DNA of 28,331 bases. Origin: JAAYAY01 sp964429355. GTDB taxonomy: Bacteria > Planctomycetota > Planctomycetia > Pirellulales > Thermoguttaceae. Under the pieces are notes generated by a model. The model saw only the letters and a program-made list of their open reading frames with translations. It was not told the DNA's origin and did not search any database. The stretch lies in NCBI GenBank assembly GCA_964429355.1, contig CAYSCH010000080.1:1-28331 (forward strand), written 5' to 3'. Shown one piece after another: positions 11,943 to 19,376 of this stretch. Every line of letters begins with the position of its first letter. Within the stretch, counting starts at the first letter, position 1. The translations under genes and the position numbers were made by a program.

Positions 11943-11971
11943 ACCGGTTCAAGAACCGGTGCCACCCGCGG
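11943..11971 (+). repeat. Hairpin plus GCCACCCGCGG element, copy A
   Basis: ACCGGTTC-AA-GAACCGGT forms a perfect palindromic hairpin followed directly by GCCACCCGCGG. A related element lies in opposite orientation at 19334-19363. It sits 68 bp beyond the stop of the TIM-barrel isomerase gene. Short, structured and repeated, it is a REP-like element candidate. Confidence 0.55.
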
Positions 11972-12007
11972 TAACGGGCGATCATCAGGGACGGAAGCTG
12001 GGTTCGG

Positions 12008-12039
12008 AAACCCGGTTTTCTCGGGTCCTTGCCGGGTTT
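12008..12039 (-). terminator. Possible transcript-end hairpin of the isomerase gene
   Basis: Read on the minus strand, AAACCCGG pairs with CCGGGTTT across a 16-base loop, starting at the stop codon of the TIM-barrel gene. A smaller nested alternative exists (12000-12013). No U-run follows, so the terminator call is weak. Confidence 0.25.
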
Positions 12040-13034
12040 CAGCGCTCGAACGCGGCGTCGAAGGCCCGTCGGCTTGGCGAAAAGTCGAGTCGCCTGACAT
12101 ACTCGACGGCCTCCCTTGCGCCCTGCTCACGGTCCATACCGCTGTCTTCCCATTCGACCGACAAGGGGCCGTTGTAGCCGATGTCGTTCAGGGCGCGGAG
12201 AACCTCCTCGAAATCCACACCGCCGCGTCCGAGGGATCGAAAATCCCAACCGCGACGGGCATCGCCGAAATTCAGATGGCTGGCCAGGATTCCGTTGTCG
12301 CCATCGAGCCTGACAATGGCATCTTTCATATGCACATGGAAGATGCGGTCGGGAAACCTGCGGATGAATCGAGCCGGGTTGACTCCCTGCCAGATCAGAT
12401 GGCTGGGGTCGAAATTGAACCCGAATTCGGGACGATAATCCAACACTTCCAGCGCCCGTTGGGCCGTGTGCAGATCGAAGGCGATCTCGGTGGGGTGCAC
12501 TTCCAGGGCGAATTTTACTCCGCACTCGGCGAACACATCCAGGATCGGGTTGAACCGTTCTGCCAGGAGCTTGAACCCCTCGTCGATCCAGGCCTGGGGA
12601 ACGGGGGGAAAGCTATAGAGCAGGTGCCAGATGCTGGAGCCCGTGAAGCCGTTGACGACGCTCACGCCGAGCCGCTTTGCTGCCCGGGCGGCGTCTTTCA
12701 TGGCCTCGGCCGCCCGTGCGTTAACGCCCGCCGGGTTGCCGTCGCCCCACACGTATCCCGGCAGAATCGACTTGTGCCGGTCGTCGACGGGGTCGAGGAT
12801 CGCCTGGCCGACGAGGTGATTGCTGATTGAAAACACCTGCAAACCGTGTTGCGCCAGGAGTTCCCGATGACGGGTGCAGTAGCCGGGATCGGCCAACGCC
12901 TTGTCGACCTCGAAGTGATCTCCGGAGCAGGCCAGCTCCAGCCCGTCGAAACCCAACGACTTGGCCATGGGGGCGAGTGTTGTCATTGGTAGATCGGCCC
13001 ATTGGCCGGAGCACAATGTGATCGGACGTGTCAT
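12039..13034 (-). CDS. Sugar phosphate isomerase/epimerase-type TIM-barrel protein
   Basis: 331 residues with the features of the xylose-isomerase-like TIM-barrel (AP endonuclease 2) family, which uses a divalent metal to interconvert sugars or inositols. Probable metal ligands are in LEVHPTE (~178), NFDPSH (~210), HVHMKD (~236) and the C-terminal VEWED (~296), at the normal spacing. Length is slightly above the family's usual 260-320 residues. The start is firm: AAGGAG lies 6 bases before the ATG. There is no signal peptide, so it should be cytoplasmic. It follows the kinase/uronate-isomerase-like pair on the same strand after 118 bp, suggesting a shared pathway. The exact substrate cannot be assigned; IolE/IolI- or hydroxypyruvate-isomerase-type activities are alternatives. 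Confidence 0.9.
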   Translation of the reverse strand: MTRPITLCSGQWADLPMTTLAPMAKSLGFDGLELACSGDHFEVDKALADPGYCTRHRELLAQHGLQVFSISNHLVGQAILDPVDDRHKSILPGYVWGDGNPAGVNARAAEAMKDAARAAKRLGVSVVNGFTGSSIWHLLYSFPPVPQAWIDEGFKLLAERFNPILDVFAECGVKFALEVHPTEIAFDLHTAQRALEVLDYRPEFGFNFDPSHLIWQGVNPARFIRRFPDRIFHVHMKDAIVRLDGDNGILASHLNFGDARRGWDFRSLGRGGVDFEEVLRALNDIGYNGPLSVEWEDSGMDREQGAREAVEYVRRLDFSPSRRAFDAAFER

Positions 13035-13083
13035 GTGGATCTCCTTCGGTTGGGGTCGGCGCAGAATGGACTTTTTAGCTGTC

Positions 13084-13126
13084 GGGCAGGTTTGTTTGCT
13101 GCACGAAGCAGGTTGCAGACCTGTCC
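13084..13126. repeat. Intergenic hairpin between minus-strand genes
   Basis: GGGCAGGTTTG (13084-13094) faces CAGACCTGTCC (13116-13126); 9 of 11 positions are Watson-Crick pairs and the rest are G-T. It lies in the 118-bp gap between the uronate-isomerase-like and TIM-barrel genes. It could be a REP-like element or modulate read-through. Confidence 0.4.
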
Positions 13127-13152
13127 TACGATGGACGCTGACGGGTCAATAC

Positions 13153-14484
13153 TTATGGGGTCATTTTTAGCAGTGTCTGAGGTGATTCGTAAAGGATGCT
13201 CCAGGCGATTCCGAGGGCGTCGTCGCGCGTGTACTGGCCCTGGACGATCTTTTCCGCGAGCACCCGGGCCAACTGTTTCCGGGCCATGCAGGCCTTGCCG
13301 TAGACCCACTCCACGCAGTAAGCGTCGGAGAAGAAGCCTGCCTGCTTGTTGACCGGCAGCATATCGAGCCGTTCGGCGATGATCTGGCGAATGGAATCGG
13401 GGAAGAAGTTGTGCCACCAGTAGCCGGCCAGGCTCAAGTTGGGCAATTCCCGGGCCATCGTGCAAAAGGCCTGATTGGCGTGCCGGGATCCAAGAAAGAC
13501 CTGGAACCGCAACCGCCCATGGCGGCTGATCATTTCGGCAAGCTGCTGGATCGTCTGCTGCCGCAGGATGCTGGCCGTTTCGTGGGGCATGGGCTCAGCC
13601 CCCAGGCTGAACTGAAAGACGATCCGGTCGGCGTGCTTCTCCAGGGCCGTCAGGAAGGCCTCGTTGATGTACGAGGCATAGATATCGCGTTCGGCGGGGC
13701 CGGCCTGGGCACGACGGGCGATGGCCGCCTCCATTTCCGCGTCGCACACGAGGCGGTAGTCGATCAGGGTCGAGAAGCCGGTGGCCGTGCTGATGAGTTG
13801 ATCGTAAGGAATCGCACCGACGTAATGCTCGATTGCGGCATGGACATCCGCCAGACAGCGGATCACCCGGTCGCTGGGAGGCCGCTGGCCGCCAATGGAG
13901 GAGGGGGGCTCGGGCTGCCGGCCCCAGCAGTGTTCGAGTTCGTACAGGGCCGTGTCGTACTCGCCCCACTGACAACGGGTGAACAGGGCCCATTCGAGCG
14001 AATACTGGAGACGGGCGTCGTCGGCGCCGGCACCCCGCCGCGCGTGTTCGGCACAGGTGCGGCGGATTTTGAGCCGATCGAAGATGCTGTGGTGCCACGC
14101 GCGGTCGTCAGCCCGCTCGCGGACCATGTCATCGAGGCGTTGCCAGTTGTCGGCCGTGATCGGCTCCTTCCAGTCGTAAAGGTCCCGGAGGATGGTTCGC
14201 AGCATCCAGGCGCAGCTCGTATTGCGGATCAGGGGCAGAAAGGGGAGGGCCTCCTCGATTCGCCGATGGGCTTCCGCCGGCTCCGGCCAACCGGGGTACT
14301 GGGTCAGCCGGTCGCCGGTCGGGCAGCCCGCCGCGTAGAGGTCGCTGATCACCATGTGATAGAGGAGGATATCGTGCAGCCCGCGGGCGCCGAGCCGGCC
14401 CCCGACGAGGTGCGTGTGCACGTCGAACTGAGGCATTTCGGCCAGTGCCAGTTCCAAATCCATCGCCAATTCTGCCGGAGTCAT
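13153..14484 (-). CDS. Uronate isomerase-like metal-dependent protein (amidohydrolase superfamily)
   Basis: 443 residues. The N-terminus has FDVHTHL (His23, His25), the HxH metal-binding pair at the end of strand 1 of amidohydrolase-fold enzymes. The layout, with a helical insertion early and a long C-terminal half containing a GYWWHNFFPDSI segment, is like UxaC/glucuronate isomerases, which convert hexuronates to ketohexuronates. The open frame extends upstream to 15033, but that extension is only the other strand position of the kinase gene. The ATG at 14484 is preferred because AAGGAA precedes it and it overlaps the kinase stop as ATGA, a translational-coupling arrangement. Probably cytoplasmic. 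Sequence divergence from classical UxaC is visible, so the substrate may differ; an uncharacterised amidohydrolase is the alternative. Confidence 0.82.
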   Translation of the reverse strand: MTPAELAMDLELALAEMPQFDVHTHLVGGRLGARGLHDILLYHMVISDLYAAGCPTGDRLTQYPGWPEPAEAHRRIEEALPFLPLIRNTSCAWMLRTILRDLYDWKEPITADNWQRLDDMVRERADDRAWHHSIFDRLKIRRTCAEHARRGAGADDARLQYSLEWALFTRCQWGEYDTALYELEHCWGRQPEPPSSIGGQRPPSDRVIRCLADVHAAIEHYVGAIPYDQLISTATGFSTLIDYRLVCDAEMEAAIARRAQAGPAERDIYASYINEAFLTALEKHADRIVFQFSLGAEPMPHETASILRQQTIQQLAEMISRHGRLRFQVFLGSRHANQAFCTMARELPNLSLAGYWWHNFFPDSIRQIIAERLDMLPVNKQAGFFSDAYCVEWVYGKACMARKQLARVLAEKIVQGQYTRDDALGIAWSILYESPQTLLKMTP

Positions 14485-15404
14485 TCTCGCTGTTCCTTCA
14501 AGAAGGTATCGACGGCTGCCCGTGTGGGAATGCCTGTTTGTCCGCCCGGTTGGGTTGCCTTGAGGGCCGCGGCGGCCGAGGCCAATCGAACCCGGGCCGC
14601 CAGATCGAGCCCCTCGGCCAGTCCGGCGGCATAGGCCCCATGAAACACGTCGCCGCAGCCGGTCGTGTCGACCACGGAAACCTGCATGGCAGGCTGGTGC
14701 CGCACCGGGGTCTGGCCGCTGCCCATGTACCAGCATCCGTCGGCCCCGCCGGTGACGACCACGGCCTTTCTGGACGAGTTCCAGAGGGCCCGGACCGCGC
14801 CGGCTGGATCCTCGCAGCCTGTCCAGCGGCGGGCGAATTCGAGCGAGGCCACCGGATGATCGACCATCGCAACGAGATCGGCAAACTGCCGGTCGGCCGG
14901 GAGGCTTTCGAAATCGGCCACCATCGCAATCCCGGCTTCTGTGGCGACCCGGGCCGCACGGATCATCCCGGCAATGCCGAAATGATCGATAAACAGGACC
15001 CGCGCCGCCCGGATCACTTCGTCGGCCGGCCAATCCAATCGGGCCCGGGCGGCCGCGTCGGACTGGAAAAAGATCGTGCGAGTCTGCCGCGTTTCGTCGA
15101 CGATGATCACGGAATGGACCGGGCGTGGGTTGTCTCGGCGGTCGAGGAAATCCAGGCCAATGCCTTCTTCCCGGAATCGGCGTTCGACGAACTGAGAGAG
15201 TTCATCGCCGCCGAGACCACCTGCGTACTGGCAACGGGCGCCCATGCGCGCCGCCGCGACCAGCGCCGTTCCGGTCAGCCCGCCTCCCTGGCGTTCTGCG
15301 CGGCGGACCGGCACCTTGCTGTCGGCGGCCGGGTAGTTCTCCACATACAGGAGATCATCCACAGCCGTGCAGCCGAGCCCGAGAATATCGAAGGGTGTTA
15401 CCAT
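14481..15404 (-). CDS. PfkB-family carbohydrate kinase
   Basis: 307 residues, a normal length for ribokinase/PfkB sugar kinases, which phosphorylate a sugar, sugar acid or nucleoside using ATP. The C-terminal PfkB signature DTTGCGDVFHGAYAAG is intact, with the catalytic base at Asp252. The N-terminal glycine-rich substrate site (GGGLTGTA and GGLGGDE) is also present. The ATG at 15404 has only a weak Shine-Dalgarno. The gene is first in the minus-strand unit and overlaps the uronate-isomerase-like gene by 4 bp. It is divergent from the aldolase at 15572, which suits kinase then aldolase chemistry. Candidates include a 2-keto-3-deoxygluconate- or fructose-type kinase, but specificity cannot be read from the sequence. 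Confidence 0.92.
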   Translation of the reverse strand: MVTPFDILGLGCTAVDDLLYVENYPAADSKVPVRRAERQGGGLTGTALVAAARMGARCQYAGGLGGDELSQFVERRFREEGIGLDFLDRRDNPRPVHSVIIVDETRQTRTIFFQSDAAARARLDWPADEVIRAARVLFIDHFGIAGMIRAARVATEAGIAMVADFESLPADRQFADLVAMVDHPVASLEFARRWTGCEDPAGAVRALWNSSRKAVVVTGGADGCWYMGSGQTPVRHQPAMQVSVVDTTGCGDVFHGAYAAGLAEGLDLAARVRLASAAAALKATQPGGQTGIPTRAAVDTFLKEQRE

Positions 15405-15453
15405 GGTTCCAACTCAACCTACCGACCCGAAACGCAAGCGAGGACGGTTCGTT

Positions 15454-15473
15454 GCGGCTGGCAACCCAGCCGC
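15454..15473. promoter_or_regulatory. Perfect hairpin between the divergent kinase and aldolase genes
   Basis: GCGGCTGG-CAAC-CCAGCCGC is an 8-bp perfect inverted repeat, 50 bp from the kinase start and 99 bp from the aldolase start. An inverted repeat in a divergent control region could be an operator shared by both units. It could equally be a REP-like hairpin; no regulator gene is adjacent. Confidence 0.35.
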
Positions 15474-15499
15474 TCTGGACGTGTCGCCCCGTCCAAACT

Positions 15500-15505
15500 T
15501 ATAAC
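15500..15505 (+). promoter_or_regulatory. Possible -10 box for the aldolase gene
   Basis: TATAAC lies 67 bases before the aldolase ATG in otherwise GC-rich DNA. I see no good -35 element, so this is only suggestive. Confidence 0.25.
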
Positions 15506-15571
15506 TTGTGGATGCGTCTCTGCACAGGGCGGCAGGGGCCGGTGAGCCAGTTTTCAAGCCTCGGAGCTATC

Positions 15572-16384
15572 ATGAACCTCGGAAAACTCATTCGATTGAA
15601 TCGTCTCTTCTCTCACCCGTCCGGCCGGCTGTGTTCGGTCGCCGTGGACCACCTGCTGGGCTACTCGCATGGGATGCCGCCGGGGTTGCTCCATATCAAG
15701 TCGACCCTGGCGGCGGTGATGGCGGCAAGGCCGGATGCCGTTACGATGCACAAGGGAATCGCCGCTTCAGCCTGGCCCCCCTATGCCGGAGCCGTGCCAT
15801 TGATCGTTCAGAGCACCATGGCCCGGCCGGACGACACGGCCCGTCAGCAGGCGGCCACACCCGAGGATGCCGTGCGTCTGGGGGCCGACGCGTTTGCCGT
15901 GGCGGCCTTTGTGCGAGGCTCGACCGAGGCGGACTATCTTCGCGTGGTTGCGGATTGCGTTCGCGAGGCGTCGCGATTTGAGATTCCGGTGATCTGCCAT
16001 ATCTATCCGCGCAACCCGAGTACGGGCGAGATCCTGTTTACGCCGAACGAGATCGCCTGGGCCGCACGTTGCGCGGTGGAGATGGGGGCCGACGTAGTTA
16101 AAGTGCCCTACTGTGGCCAGATCGAGGCCTATGCCCAGATCGTGGCCGACAGTCCTGTGCCGGTCGTTGCCGCGGGGGGGCCGCAATGCAAGACGCTCAA
16201 GCAGGCGTTGACGATGATGTCGGAGGTTGTGCGGAGCGGAGCGCGGGGTGCAACGATCGGGCGAAACATCTGGGGTTTTGCGCAGATTGGCGCCGCCGTC
16301 GAGGCCTTCAAGGCCGTCATCCATGACGGCAAAACGGCGGACGAAGCCCTGGAGGCCGCTGGTCTTCGCGGCGAGGGGGACTGA
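15572..16384 (+). CDS. Class I aldolase, DhnA/LsrF/FbaB type
   Basis: 270 residues. The segment GADVVKVPYCG contains the Schiff-base lysine (Lys177) of DeoC/FbaB-family class I aldolases. The phosphate-binding glycines follow in VVAAGGP and in the GARGATIGRNIW segment. These enzymes cleave or form ketose phosphates by a Schiff-base mechanism. The frame is open back to 15125, but the ATG at 15572 is chosen because GGAG sits 5 bases upstream and family homology begins here (MNLGKLIRLNRLF). The upstream extension lies in the kinase gene. It is probably cytoplasmic and catalyses the last step of the pathway started by the divergent kinase and isomerases. LsrF- or tagatose-like specificities are possible. 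Confidence 0.9.
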   Translation: MNLGKLIRLNRLFSHPSGRLCSVAVDHLLGYSHGMPPGLLHIKSTLAAVMAARPDAVTMHKGIAASAWPPYAGAVPLIVQSTMARPDDTARQQAATPEDAVRLGADAFAVAAFVRGSTEADYLRVVADCVREASRFEIPVICHIYPRNPSTGEILFTPNEIAWAARCAVEMGADVVKVPYCGQIEAYAQIVADSPVPVVAAGGPQCKTLKQALTMMSEVVRSGARGATIGRNIWGFAQIGAAVEAFKAVIHDGKTADEALEAAGLRGEGD

Positions 16385-16515
16385 CGGGCGCTATTGCAGC
16401 CTGGGTTGTCAAAGACCGGATTGTCGACAGACCAGAAAGCGATTGTTTCTGACGAAACCAGCGGGTCGATGGCGGGTGTTCGAATAGGAGGAGCTGATCG
16501 CGCGGGATGAAGTGA

Positions 16516-16521
16516 TATAAT
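16516..16521 (+). promoter_or_regulatory. Possible -10 box for the hydE-like gene
   Basis: An exact TATAAT occurs 91 bases before the ATG at 16613, in the 228-bp gap after the aldolase gene. No convincing TTGACA-like -35 is seen at the usual spacing. Confidence 0.35.
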
Positions 16522-16612
16522 AGTGCGTACCGAGAAACGTCCGTGGTTCGCTGCCACCTCTTCTGGGTGGTCGAGAGATTGCATTTTTCATCTATCCGAT
16601 CGGTGCTCCGAG

Positions 16613-17659
16613 ATGACCCAAGACGAGATCCTTTCCTGGCTCAGAGAAGCCGACGACGCTCGACTGGCCGATCTGTGGCGTCTGGCCGACGACACGCGCC
16701 AGAGGAACGTCGGTGGAGAGGTCCATCTCCGCGGGCTGATCGAGATCTCCAATTGCTGTATTCGCCTGTGCGGCTATTGCGGCCTGCGAGCCCCGAACCA
16801 GTCGGTCCAGCGTTATCGCATGACGGCCGAGGAGATCAAGGCCTGCATTCGCCAGGGCGAGGCGATGGGGTACGGAACCGTGGTACTGCAGTCGGGTGAA
16901 GATCCTGGGATCACCACGGAAGCGGTCATTGATCTGGTGCGGTTCACAAAATCCGAAACTCCCCTGGCGGTTACGCTGAGCCTGGGGGAACGAGCCGATG
17001 GGGAACTGGCCGAGTGGCGAGCGGCGGGTGCCGACCGTTACCTGCTGAGGTTTGAAACGTCCAACGCCGAGCTTTATGAACAGATCCATCCCTCCCGCCC
17101 CGGCGGCCCGACGAGCCGAATCGAAATCCTGCGGCAACTGAAAACGCTGGGCTACGAAGTGGGAAGCGGTGTGATGATCGGCATTCCCGGGCAGTCGTAC
17201 GAAGACCTGGCCCGTGACATAGCCCTGTTTGCGGAACTGGATCTCGACATGATCGGCTGCGGTCCCTATCTGCCGCATCCGAATACCCCACTGGGCGATC
17301 CAAATCAGCCAACCGTCGTTCCCGGCGAGCACCAGGTGCCAAATTCGGAGCTGATGGCCTACAAGGTGATCGCTCTTTCGAGGCTGGTCTGCCCACGGGC
17401 GAATATTCCGAGCACGACCGCGCTGGCCACGCTCAACAAGCAGATGGGACGGGAGCTGGGACTGGTCCGCGGCGCCAACGTGGTGATGCCGAACCTCACG
17501 CCCCCGAAGTATCGGCAGCTCTACGAGATCTATCCCGACAAGGCCTGCATCAACGAAACGGCCGAGGCATGCCAGGGTTGCCTCTCCGGCCGGATCCGGT
17601 CGATCGGTCGTCAGGTCGGCTCGGGGCGCGGCGACTCACCCAACTATCGGCAAGGATAG
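16613..17659 (+). CDS. hydE: HydE-like radical SAM protein
   Basis: 348 residues, the normal HydE length. Cys49, Cys53 and Cys56 in CIRLCGYC form the CxxxCxxC site for the radical-SAM [4Fe-4S] cluster. PHPNTPL and a P-STTALATL segment are HydE-type signatures. C312-x7-C320-x2-C323 matches the spacing of the accessory [2Fe-2S] cysteines known from Thermotoga HydE. HydE helps build the H-cluster of [FeFe]-hydrogenase. The open frame starts at 16523, but ATG 16613 fits the family N-terminus (MTQDEILSWL). No HydF, HydG or hydrogenase gene is in the window. The neighbours are the aldolase upstream and, 61 bp downstream, the epimerase gene. It may serve a hydrogenase encoded elsewhere or be a HydE/PylB-related enzyme with another substrate. 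Confidence 0.85.
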   Translation: MTQDEILSWLREADDARLADLWRLADDTRQRNVGGEVHLRGLIEISNCCIRLCGYCGLRAPNQSVQRYRMTAEEIKACIRQGEAMGYGTVVLQSGEDPGITTEAVIDLVRFTKSETPLAVTLSLGERADGELAEWRAAGADRYLLRFETSNAELYEQIHPSRPGGPTSRIEILRQLKTLGYEVGSGVMIGIPGQSYEDLARDIALFAELDLDMIGCGPYLPHPNTPLGDPNQPTVVPGEHQVPNSELMAYKVIALSRLVCPRANIPSTTALATLNKQMGRELGLVRGANVVMPNLTPPKYRQLYEIYPDKACINETAEACQGCLSGRIRSIGRQVGSGRGDSPNYRQG

Positions 17660-17720
17660 CCGGGTTCGCAAGCGAAGCCGGGTTTCCGAATTCTCCTTGG
17701 CCGTCACGAGGAACCTTCCC

Positions 17721-19090
17721 ATGCATTTATCGCCAAAAACTACTCGACGCGACGCCCTGCGAACCATCACCGGCGGCATCGGCCTTCTTGCCACCCCGTG
17801 GGCCGCTTTGGCTCAGGGCGGCAGCGAATCACCTCCGCCGCCCACCTCGGAGGAGATCGAAAAGGTCCTGTGGGAGAAGATCCTTCCTGCCTGGTATCCA
17901 CGTTGCCTGGATGTCGACCGAGGCGGCTTCCTCGAGAACTTCGCCTACGACTGGTCACCAAAGCCGACCCGCTCCAAGTGCCTGGTCTTTCAGGGGCGTC
18001 AGACCTGGGTGCCGGCCCATATCTGCCTCCACTACGATCGCGACCGGCCCCAGCAACGCGTCTACTGCCTCCACGGGCTGGAGTTCCTCCGCCGGGGAAT
18101 GTGGGATCCCAAGCATGGCGGGTTCCTCGATCAGGTTGCCGCCCCCGGCGGACCCGATCCGACGGTCGAACCGGTCAAGCAGATGTATTCCACCGCCTTC
18201 GGCATCTACGCGGCGGCCGCAGCCTACGAGGCCACACGGGTGCCGATGGCGCTCAGACTGGCCCAGGACGCCTTCGCCTGGATCGAACAGTACGCCCATG
18301 ATCCGGACCAGGGCGGCTATTGGGAGCACCTTGCCCGTGACGGCAAGCCGCTCTCGCTCACACCGAGCGGCGAGGATTTTTCCGACCGTTTCATGGTCAT
18401 CGGCAAGGTTGGGCACAAGTCGATGAACGCCCACATCCATATCCTCGAAGCGCTCAGCGCCCTGCGGCGGGTCTGGGACGATCGGCTGCTCCTGGAGCGT
18501 CTGAAAGAGATGTTCCTCCTCGTTCGCGACAAGATCGTGATGCCCGCCGGCCACCTCAACATGTTTGCCGATCGTGATTTTACCCCGATCGACGAACAAA
18601 GCTCCTTCGGCCACGAGCTGGAGATCGCCTACTTGCTGGCCGAGGCCGACGAGTTGCTCCACGGCCATGTGAGCGACGAGACGGCCCGGGTCGCCAAGCG
18701 GCTCGTCGACCATTCCCTCCAGTGGGGCTGGGACTCCGAAGGCGGCGGGTTCTTCTACGAAGGTCCTCCGGCCGCCCGGCCCGACAAACGCGAAAAGTCG
18801 TGGTGGGTACTGCCGGAGGCGATGAACGGGCTCCTCACGGTCAGCCGCCTCCCCTCGGTCAGCGAACCACGGTACCGGGAGTATTTCGCCCGCACCTGGA
18901 AGTTCTTCTACGACAAGCAACTCGACCACGAGCACGGCGAGTGCTACGGCAGTCTTGGTGAAGACGGTCTCCCCTCGCCCCNNNNNNNNNNCAAGACAAG
19001 GCCAATCGCTGGAAGGCGGCCTACCACAATGTCCGCGGCCTCGTTCACGCCGCCGAGGCCGTAAGGACCGGGCGACGGACGGGAACTTAA
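17721..19090 (+). CDS. Tat-exported AGE-family epimerase (interrupted by a gap)
   Basis: This resembles N-acylglucosamine 2-epimerase/cellobiose epimerase (alpha6/alpha6 barrel) proteins. Residues 7-31 form a twin-arginine signal (TTRRDALR, hydrophobic stretch, ALA before Gln32), so export is likely. Family histidines appear in FGHELEIAYLL and in AAYHN near the C-terminus. ATG 17721 is chosen over an in-frame upstream TTG because AGGA precedes it. Ten Ns at 18982-18991 break the frame. Carried straight through, the frame reads nonsense (KTRPIAGRR). In the next frame it reads DKANRWKAAYHNVRG and ends at TAA 19088-19090, the expected AGE C-terminus. Very few residues seem to be missing. Substrate is unknown. 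Confidence 0.88.
18982..18991. other. Assembly gap (10 N) in the epimerase gene
   Basis: Family-like sequence continues on both sides but in different frames, so the true missing length is not 10 bases. Confidence 0.9.
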
Positions 19091-19136
19091 CGACGGGATG
19101 GATTGCGGCAAGGGTCCAGCGGCGGAGCCGCACGGG

Positions 19137-19180
19137 GTGGCCCGGATGTTTTTCCGCGTTGCACCCGTACTACTTCGTTT
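19137..19180 (+). repeat. 44-bp direct repeat, copy 1
   Basis: This is identical to 20135-20178 except at one position. The shared core is GGATGTTTTTCCGCGTTGC followed by ACCCGTACTACTTCGTTT. The two copies bracket the toxin-antitoxin pair. Confidence 0.85.
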
Positions 19181-19204
19181 GACATCGTCGGAAAAACGTC
19201 CGGG
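19141..19204. repeat. Long hairpin downstream of the epimerase gene
   Basis: CCCGGATGTTTTTCCG (19141-19156) pairs with CGGAAAAACGTCCGGG (19189-19204) over 16 positions with a single T-G pair, around a 32-base loop. It starts 50 bp after the epimerase stop and includes direct-repeat copy 1. It may be a REP-like element or the end of a small mobile element; the right arm is absent at copy 2. Confidence 0.6.
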
Positions 19205-19333
19205 CGGCTTTGCCGCAAGAGGATCGTGATTCGGTCAGCCTCTTCCAGCCTCTTGTTGCCTGGCAAGACGGAAGATTCTCCGGCAACGTCATACGGGATG
19301 ATTGGCTCACCGCGGAACAATCGTCCGTGCCAC

Positions 19334-19363
19334 CCGCGGGCGGCACAGGTTCTTTGAACCTTT
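19334..19363 (-). repeat. Hairpin plus GCCGCCCGCGG element, copy B
   Basis: On the minus strand it reads AAAGGTTC-AAA-GAACCTGT followed by GCCGCCCGCGG. It is the same layout as copy A at 11943-11971, with one compensating base-pair change in the stem. It lies 13 bp beyond the toxin gene stop, so it may also act as a transcript end. Confidence 0.55.
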
Positions 19364-19376
19364 GTGGCTGTCCCTC

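Larger units (their letters stand above)
11143..12038. other. Gene-free, hairpin-rich intergenic region (896 bp)
   Basis: This lies between the start of the giant gene and the end of the TIM-barrel isomerase gene. I see no convincing coding sequence; the short frames are arginine- and tryptophan-rich noise. It holds a C7 run (11408-11414) facing a G9 run (11453-11461), perfect hairpins at 11473-11492 and 11942-11961, and a long interrupted hairpin at 11806-11840. On the minus strand a TATACT hexamer (11163-11158) lies 15 bases before the giant gene's ATG, too close for a confident promoter call. Confidence 0.75.

Noticed and set aside
11415..11974. Overlapping plus-strand open frames in the 896-bp intergenic region
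   Set aside because: They are rich in Arg, Gly and Trp, have no domain signatures, and cross hairpin repeats.
14485..15033. N-terminal extension of the uronate-isomerase-like frame
   Set aside because: It overlaps the PfkB gene completely and reads as Arg/Gly/Ser noise. The ATG at 14484 has a good ribosome binding site and an ATGA overlap.
15125..15571. Upstream extension of the aldolase frame
   Set aside because: It lies inside the divergent kinase gene and the intergenic region; family similarity begins at 15572.
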